Assembly: GCA_902497145.1 (NCBI GenBank) | Contig: CABVDR010000025.1 | Span: forward strand, 1 to 34,995 | Direction of reading: 5' to 3' | Origin: an uncultured Oscillospiraceae bacterium | GTDB lineage: Bacteria; Bacillota; Clostridia; Oscillospirales; Oscillospiraceae | Length of the DNA: 34,995 nt | Shown here: one piece after another, positions 30,289 to 34,995 of the stretch | How the letters are laid out: each line of letters begins with the position of its first letter | Numbering within the stretch: position 1 is the first letter of the stretch | The notes under the pieces: generated by a model | Seen by the model: the letters and a program-made list of their open reading frames with translations, nothing else | Database searches by the model: none | What the model was told of the DNA's origin: nothing | Program-made: the position numbers and the translations under genes

Positions 30289-30333
30289 AAAAAACACCGT
30301 CCATCCTATGTAGTACACACTAGGATGGACGGT
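30289..30333 (-). terminator. Terminator of the ispE operon abutting the spoIIR start
   Basis: A 13-bp perfect stem (30296-30308 with 30321-30333), a 12-nt loop and TTTTTT (30294-30289) on the minus strand, with the spoIIR ATG beginning at the next base. Confidence 0.88.
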
Positions 30334-30344
30334 TTCCTGTTGTT

Positions 30345-31196
30345 TTAAACACTCCGACACAAAAAAGTTTCCCGGTAGGTGTCTTTCAGGATATCGGCAG
30401 CCTCCTGGGCCGCTTCCTCGCTGTCGAACAAGCCGAAGGCAGTGGGGCCGGTGCCGCTCATGTTGGCCCCCAGGGCTCCCTTTTGGATGAGCACCTGTTT
30501 AATCTCCGCCACCCGGGTCTGGTAGCGCTCGGGCAGCACGTCCTCAAACACGTTGTACATCCGCCGGGCCACTTCTTCCAAACTGCCCGCTTTTAAGGCC
30601 TCCAGCATCCCGGCCGTGTCGGGACGGCGGCGGAGCTTACAGCTGTCAATGCGGGCAAAGAGTTCCGGGGTAGAGATGGGAAAATCGGGCTTGCAGGCCA
30701 CCACCCAACAGGGCGGCAGAGCGGGCAGCGGGGTGAGTATCTCGCCCCGTCCCTCGGCCAGGGCGGTGCCCCCCAGCACACAGTAGGGCACGTCGGAGCC
30801 CACCTTCTCCCCCACTTTGGCAAGCTCTGTGGGCGTAAAGGGAGAGCCCGCCTGCTCGTTGAGAGCTCGCAGCACAGCGGCGGCGTCGCTGCTGCCCCCC
30901 GCCATGCCCGCGCACACCGGGATCTGTTTTTGGATCTCGATGTCCAGAGACTCCGGTTCCCGGCCCAGTACCTCCCAGAACCGCAGGGCAGCGGCCGCGG
31001 CCAGGTTCTTCTCCCCTGTGGGCAAAAAGTGCAGGTTGCTCTTTACCCGCAGGCCTTTCCCCTCATTAGGGGTGAGGATCAGGGTGTCGTGGAGGGTGAT
31101 GGACTGCATCACCATACAGAGATCATGATAGCCGTCCTCCCGCTTTCCCAGCACGTCCAGGGTCAGATTCAGTTTTGCGTAGGCTTGAGTCTTCAT
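30345..31196 (-). CDS. ispE: 4-diphosphocytidyl-2-C-methyl-D-erythritol kinase
   Basis: 283 aa GHMP kinase of the MEP isoprenoid pathway; phosphorylates CDP-ME at the 2-hydroxyl with ATP. N-terminal AYAKLNLTLDVLGKREDGYHDL, glycine-rich ATP loop PVCAGMAGGSSDAAA at residues 93-107, and C-terminal GANMSGTGPTAFGLF are all diagnostic. Last gene of the Lrp-aminotransferase-ThrH-DUF1015 operon, 18 nt after DUF1015. In many Firmicutes it lies beside purR or spoIIR, as here. Confidence 0.97.
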   Translation of the reverse strand: MKTQAYAKLNLTLDVLGKREDGYHDLCMVMQSITLHDTLILTPNEGKGLRVKSNLHFLPTGEKNLAAAAALRFWEVLGREPESLDIEIQKQIPVCAGMAGGSSDAAAVLRALNEQAGSPFTPTELAKVGEKVGSDVPYCVLGGTALAEGRGEILTPLPALPPCWVVACKPDFPISTPELFARIDSCKLRRRPDTAGMLEALKAGSLEEVARRMYNVFEDVLPERYQTRVAEIKQVLIQKGALGANMSGTGPTAFGLFDSEEAAQEAADILKDTYRETFLCRSV

Positions 31197-31214
31197 AGCT
31201 CCCGCCCCCTTTTC

Positions 31215-32498
31215 TCAGTCCCGGATCCGCCGGGCCTCCAAATAAAACCGCTTGTCCTGAGCCCGGCCCATGGAGAAGGTCTTGCGGGGCAGCACCCCGT
31301 CGTGGATCACGGTGGGGAACAGCTCCTCCTTGCCCATGGCGGGCAGCAAAAAGGCAATGGTATCTTTCCGTCGGGCCAGATCCTGGGCCACCTGAGCCCC
31401 GTGGATATAGTCCACCCGTCCGGGATTTTGCTGCAGATAGTCGTCCAGGAAGCGCTGGAGGGTGCCCACCGGCAGCTGGGCCTTGGGATTGGGCACGGTC
31501 ACCGCGCCCTGCTGCTCCCCCCAGGCATAGCGGAGCACATGGCCCTTCCCTTCTCCGTGAATGAGGCCAGGATAGTATTTCTCCATGGCCGCCAGCAGCT
31601 GCTGGGGCTCCACGCCAAACACCACCCGGTGGATGGGCTCAAACTCCAGGGAGTTGTCGTGGAGGTTGTTGAGCTCCACCAGGGCAAACCGGGCGGGCAG
31701 GGCAGCCCAGTGCTCTTGCGGGGTAAAGCGCTTCTGACGCTCGTAGCACTCCTTGGCGGTGGCCAGGGAGTGGTTTCCGTCTCCCACCGCAAAGAGGAGC
31801 ACGGGCTGCTCCTCTCCCAGATGGTAGCGTTTCCGGAAGGTCTCCGGATCGGCCAGGGCGGCCAAGGCAGAGGCCACCTGCTCCTTCTGCTGCTGGTTCA
31901 GCTCCCAGCCCCGCAGGCGGCCGCCCCCCTCCATCAGGTCAAAGTCATAGAGAAGGGACATCTCCCCCGTCTGGTCGGCCAGAGGCTCAATGACCGTCTT
32001 TTTGGGGTCGTCGGCCAGCAGCATCACATGGGGCAGCTCAATGGGGGCGTTTTTCCGCACCGCCACCCGGGGCGGGATGCGGGAGAGGACGGTGCCCTCG
32101 GTGGCCCGAATGAGGCTCCCGGAGCCCGGCTCATAGTCGTACTGCTCCAGATCCACCATGCCGATGAGCCCCCGGCGCACCTTGCCGTTGTCCAGGATCC
32201 GCTCCACATAGAACAGGGCATCCGGGTGGCAGACAAAGCGGCCCTCCCGGAGGTAGCGGCTCATGGTGGTGTTGATGTCCATGATGTCGGTCTCCACATT
32301 GGGGCCCTCCAGGCAGCTCTCGGGCAGGATCATCCGCAGGGCAGAGGGAACCCGGCCTACATACTCCTCGACCCGCTGCCAGTACTCTGGCTGAGAGGTA
32401 TACTGGTCGCAGGCCACCACGCTCCATTTGGAATATTCACAGTCTTTGGGCAGCAAAATATCCGCGGGGCGGAAGGGCAGGGATTCAAACGCGTTCAT
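31215..32498 (-). CDS. DUF1015 family protein
   Basis: 427 aa, soluble. Recognised from FRPADILLPKDCEYSKWSVVACDQYTSQPEYW at the N-terminus and the invariant VGDGNHSLATAKECYE near residue 240, with a C-terminal HDGVLPRKTFSMGRAQDKRFYLE stretch. The biochemical activity is not established; in Clostridia and archaea the family often neighbours serA/serC, which agrees with its place behind thrH here. 30 nt after ThrH, in the same operon. Confidence 0.88.
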   Translation of the reverse strand: MNAFESLPFRPADILLPKDCEYSKWSVVACDQYTSQPEYWQRVEEYVGRVPSALRMILPESCLEGPNVETDIMDINTTMSRYLREGRFVCHPDALFYVERILDNGKVRRGLIGMVDLEQYDYEPGSGSLIRATEGTVLSRIPPRVAVRKNAPIELPHVMLLADDPKKTVIEPLADQTGEMSLLYDFDLMEGGGRLRGWELNQQQKEQVASALAALADPETFRKRYHLGEEQPVLLFAVGDGNHSLATAKECYERQKRFTPQEHWAALPARFALVELNNLHDNSLEFEPIHRVVFGVEPQQLLAAMEKYYPGLIHGEGKGHVLRYAWGEQQGAVTVPNPKAQLPVGTLQRFLDDYLQQNPGRVDYIHGAQVAQDLARRKDTIAFLLPAMGKEELFPTVIHDGVLPRKTFSMGRAQDKRFYLEARRIRD

Positions 32499-32528
32499 GC
32501 TTTTTCACCTGATGTTTCAAAAATTAGG

Positions 32529-33128
32529 TCACAGGGCCTTGCGGATGCCCTCCAGCAGCTCTCCAAACTCCTCAAAGGCAGGCAGCTCGGGGTGGTCGGC
32601 CTTGATCTGGTCGGTGCTCTTGAAGAGGAAGCCCGCCTTGCTTGCCTGGATCATGCCCAGATCGTTGTAGCTGTCACCGGCGGCGATGGTGTCATAGCCC
32701 ATGGACTGCAGGGCCTTCACCGCGGTGAGCTTGGACTGGGCACAGCGCATCTTAAAGCCGGTGATCTCCCCGTCAGGAGCCACCTCCAGGCTGTTGCAGA
32801 AGATGGTGGGCCAGTTCAGCTTCTCCATCAGGGGCTTGGCAAACTCTTCAAAGGTGTCGCTGAGAATGACCACCTGGGTCATGGTGCGCAGCTCGTCCAA
32901 AAACGCCTTGGCTCCGGGCAGGGGGTCGATCTTGGCGATGGTGGCCTGAATCTCTTTCAGGCCCAGCCCGTGCTCTTTCAGAATGCCTAAGCGCCAGCGC
33001 ATGAGCTTATCATAATCGGGCTCATCCCGGGTGGTGCGCTTGAGCTCGGGGATGCCGCTCTCTTCTGCAAAGGCGATCCAGATTTCGGGGACCAGAACGC
33101 CCTCCATATCCAAACATACGATATTCAT
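32529..33128 (-). CDS. thrH: Phosphoserine phosphatase / homoserine phosphotransferase ThrH
   Basis: 199 aa HAD-superfamily enzyme. ThrH dephosphorylates phosphoserine and can pass the phosphate to homoserine. The catalytic motif I is CLDMEGVLVPEIW with Asp7 and Glu9 (D-x-E, the ThrH variant rather than D-x-D of SerB); motif II VILSDTFEEFAKPLM; motif III in FKMRCAQSKLTAVK; motif IV AAGDSYNDLGMI. The close residue-level match to the known Pseudomonas ThrH supports a specific call. Lies between an aminotransferase and DUF1015. Confidence 0.92.
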   Translation of the reverse strand: MNIVCLDMEGVLVPEIWIAFAEESGIPELKRTTRDEPDYDKLMRWRLGILKEHGLGLKEIQATIAKIDPLPGAKAFLDELRTMTQVVILSDTFEEFAKPLMEKLNWPTIFCNSLEVAPDGEITGFKMRCAQSKLTAVKALQSMGYDTIAAGDSYNDLGMIQASKAGFLFKSTDQIKADHPELPAFEEFGELLEGIRKAL

Positions 33129-33160
33129 GGTCTCATTCCTCCATGCCGGGGCAGTCCGGC

Positions 33161-34345
33161 TTATTCCGCGCCCTGCTTGCGGCGCAGGTTCTGTAAAAAG
33201 TTATCCATACGGCTGACCGCCTCAGCGATGTCCTTCATGGAGGCGGCATAGCAGGCCCGCACAAAGCCCTCGCCCCCCGCGCCAAAGGCGGTACCGGGGA
33301 TCACGGCCACCTTCTCCTCCATGAGGAAGCGCTCACAGAACTCCTCGGAGGTCAGACCGCTGGACTTGATGCAGGGAAATACGTAAAAGGCCCCCTTAGG
33401 CTCAAAGCACTCCAGGCCAATGCGGTTAAGGTTCTCCACCAGATAGCGGCGGCGGCTGTCATACTCCTCCCGCATGTGCTCGATGTCCTTATCGCCGTTG
33501 CGCATGGCCTCGATGGCAGCATACTGGCTGGTGGTGGGGGCGGACATAATGCCAAACTGATGCAGCTTGGTCATGGCAGCAATCACCGGCTGGGGGGCGC
33601 ACACATAGCCCATGCGCCAGCCGGTCATGGCGTGGCTTTTGGAGAAGCCGTTGACCACCACGGTGCGCTCATACATGTCGGTAAGATTGGCCATGGACAC
33701 GTGGCGCTGACCGTAGGTGAGCTCGGCGTAGATCTCGTCGGAGAGCACCATAATGTCGGTGCCCCGCAGCACATCGGCCAGAGCCTCCAGGTCGGGGCGG
33801 CTCATGATACCTCCGGTGGGGTTGGAGGGGAAGGGCAGCACCAGCACCTTGGTCTTGGGTGTGATGGCGGCCTTCAGCTGCTCAGGGGTCAGCCGGAACT
33901 CGTTTTCCGCCTTCAATTCCACGTACACAGGCACGCCGCCGGCCATCTCGGTGAGGGGGCCGTAGCACACAAAGGAGGGCACCGGCACAATGACCTCGTC
34001 CCCGGGGTTCAGCAGGCAGCGCAGGGCCAGGTCGATGGCCTCGCTGCCGCCCACGGTGACCAGGATCTGCTTGGCATAGTCGTAGCTGAGATCAAAGCGG
34101 CGGCGGAGATAATTGGAGATCTCCCGCCGCAGCTCCAGCATACCGGCGTTGGAGGTGTACTTGGTGTGGCCCCGCTCCAGGGAGTAGATGCCCGCGTCCC
34201 GGATGTGCCAAGGGGTAACAAAATCGGGCTCGCCAATGCCCAGGGAGATGGCGTCGGTCATCTCCTCCAGGATGTCAAAGAACTTGCGGATGCCCGAGGG
34301 CTTGATGTTTTGGATACGCTGAGAAATAATCTGGTCGTAATTCAT
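33161..34345 (-). CDS. Class I/II PLP-dependent aminotransferase
   Basis: 394 aa. PLP Lys236 in VNGFSKSHAMTGWRMGY, SNPTGG at 174-179, LSDEIY at 201-206 with the PLP Asp and Tyr, and a late RACYAAS with the carboxylate-binding Arg. The closest look is to the PatA/aspartate-like aminotransferases of Firmicutes; the exact amino donor is not readable. Start overlaps the stop of the Lrp-type regulator (ATGA), so the regulator probably controls it. Neighbouring thrH and DUF1015 make a role in serine/threonine-family metabolism reasonable. Confidence 0.9.
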   Translation of the reverse strand: MNYDQIISQRIQNIKPSGIRKFFDILEEMTDAISLGIGEPDFVTPWHIRDAGIYSLERGHTKYTSNAGMLELRREISNYLRRRFDLSYDYAKQILVTVGGSEAIDLALRCLLNPGDEVIVPVPSFVCYGPLTEMAGGVPVYVELKAENEFRLTPEQLKAAITPKTKVLVLPFPSNPTGGIMSRPDLEALADVLRGTDIMVLSDEIYAELTYGQRHVSMANLTDMYERTVVVNGFSKSHAMTGWRMGYVCAPQPVIAAMTKLHQFGIMSAPTTSQYAAIEAMRNGDKDIEHMREEYDSRRRYLVENLNRIGLECFEPKGAFYVFPCIKSSGLTSEEFCERFLMEEKVAVIPGTAFGAGGEGFVRACYAASMKDIAEAVSRMDNFLQNLRRKQGAE

Positions 34346-34821
34346 GAAAATACAAACTCCCTCTCCTGGGGCTCCGGGCGGCGGAATACCAGGTGTTTTT
34401 CCTTATATTTTTTCAAAATGAAGTGGGTCGCTGTGCCTGTGACCCCCTCCAGAGGAGCCAGGCGCTCGCCCACAAACTGGGCCACCTCCCGCAGGGTGCG
34501 GCCGGAGATGATAACCGTCAGGTCAAAGGACCCGCTCATGAGATACATGCTCTCTACCTCGTCATACTGGTAGATCCGCTCGGCAATGCGGTCAAACCCG
34601 TCGATGCTCTGGGGGACGACCTTCACTTCGATCAGAGCGGTGACATTTTCCCGCTTCACCCGATCCCAATCGATGATGGCCTGATAACCCAAAATCGTAC
34701 CGTCCTGCTCCAGGCGGGCCATCTCTGCCTTCACCTGTTCTTCGGTCATGCCTGCCTGTGCGGCTAACTGTGCTGCGGACTGGGTACAGTCCTGCTCCAA
34801 CAGCTCCAGCAGTGTGTTCAT
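34342..34821 (-). CDS. Lrp/AsnC-family transcriptional regulator
   Basis: 159 aa. N-terminal helix-turn-helix (LLEQDCTQSAAQLAAQAGMTEEQVKAEMARLEQDGTILGYQAI) and a C-terminal RAM ligand-binding domain (ALIEVKVVPQ..GFDRIAERI, YLMSGSFDLTVIISGRTLREVAQFV). Senses amino acids. AAAGGAGGACG precedes the ATG. A palindrome lies just after its promoter. First gene of the operon with the aminotransferase. Confidence 0.93.
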   Translation of the reverse strand: MNTLLELLEQDCTQSAAQLAAQAGMTEEQVKAEMARLEQDGTILGYQAIIDWDRVKRENVTALIEVKVVPQSIDGFDRIAERIYQYDEVESMYLMSGSFDLTVIISGRTLREVAQFVGERLAPLEGVTGTATHFILKKYKEKHLVFRRPEPQEREFVFS

Positions 34822-34842
34822 AGGATACGTCCTCCTTTTTTG

Positions 34843-34858
34843 CCAATATAAAAATTGG
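34843..34858. promoter_or_regulatory. Candidate Lrp autoregulatory operator
   Basis: CCAATATAAAAATTGG: 5-bp arms around an AT-rich centre, immediately downstream of the expected transcription start of the Lrp-type gene. Confidence 0.5.
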
Positions 34859-34868
34859 TGTTCTGAAT

Positions 34869-34897
34869 ATTATAGCGCATTTTGACTGCCGACGCAA
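34869..34897 (-). promoter_or_regulatory. Promoter of the Lrp-aminotransferase operon
   Basis: On the minus strand: TTGCGT (34897-34892), a 17-bp spacer, TATAAT (34874-34869). Confidence 0.75.
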
Positions 34898-34944
34898 TGC
34901 CGCCGCTCCATTCTTTCCAGGGATAAAAAAGCGTCCGCCGACGG

Positions 34945-34987
34945 GATAAGCCCCATAGGTACACAATGTGAACCTATGGGGCTTATC
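34945..34987. terminator. Long hairpin at the right edge (probable terminator)
   Basis: A 16-bp perfect stem (34945-34960 with 34972-34987) and an 11-nt loop. Farther on the minus strand there is a T6 run (34930-34925), separated from the stem by a GC-rich stretch. It probably ends a gene outside the window; direction undetermined. Confidence 0.5.
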
Positions 34988-34995
34988 GCCGTGTA

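Noticed and set aside
30930..32990. 686-codon plus-strand frame opposite ispE, DUF1015 and thrH
   Set aside because: It spans three well supported minus-strand genes and their gaps. The product is low complexity and matches nothing I recognise.

Overview
The window (34,995 bp, roughly 60% GC) reads as ordinary chromosome of a GC-rich, spore-forming anaerobic Firmicute. Codon use, the spoIIR gene, an infC-rpmI-rplT operon with a Firmicute-type leader, BlaI/BlaR, a YcbA/YcbB-like two-component system, and yjdF and FMN riboswitch genes all point to Clostridia, most likely the Oscillospiraceae (Flavonifractor/Lawsonibacter/Pseudoflavonifractor-like gut bacteria). The family placement is inference from gene content; no 16S, tRNA or other rRNA gene is visible.

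Layout. 1-9.3 kb: the 3' part of a ClpC-type ATPase (+), then minus-strand genes for a secreted stalk-domain protein, a BlaI-BlaR1-like pair with two operators in its promoter, a PiT phosphate transporter and dinB. A divergent yjdF gene (+) has a long structured leader, and ribU (-) follows an FMN riboswitch. 9.3-16 kb: a YpsA/SLOG-fold gene overlapping queH (+), gltS with a GlnK/GlnL-like kinase-regulator pair (-), and infC-rpmI-rplT (-), where infC starts at AUC. 16-18 kb: rimI-tsaD (-), with a second, diverged copy of the last 34 tsaD codons downstream and a hairpin-packed 159-bp spacer between the copies. 18-24.4 kb: an SLH-domain secreted protein (+), mltG and a TrhP-like U32 gene with a 3' frameshift (-), a 57-residue Cys/Gly-rich membrane peptide (+) too small for usual gene calling, and a minus-strand run of tagA/wecG-like glycosyltransferase, tmk, DJ-1/PfpI and 5-formyl-THF cyclo-ligase. 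24.6-29.6 kb: a short pyruvate-kinase-like gene overlapping a flavodoxin-fold oxidoreductase, polA, a 278-bp MITE-like element and a small membrane protein (+). 29.7-35 kb (-): an operon Lrp-aminotransferase-ThrH-DUF1015-ispE, then spoIIR.

Most of the region is housekeeping: translation, tRNA modification (tsaD, queH, U32/TrhP), replication and repair (polA, dinB, tmk), envelope (mltG, tagA-like, SLH) and sporulation. Promoters with near-consensus -35/-10 boxes and 16-17 bp spacers can be read in front of many transcription units, which fixes several start codons upstream or downstream of the longest open frame.

Nothing here is a defence island, prophage or large mobile element. The least ordinary items are the duplicated tsaD 3' end with its hairpin spacer, the MITE-like element after polA, the Cys-rich peptide, the reduced pyruvate-kinase paralogue, the U32 frameshift, and three genes whose start codon or ribosome binding site sits inside or against a hairpin (PiT, yjdF, spoIIR).
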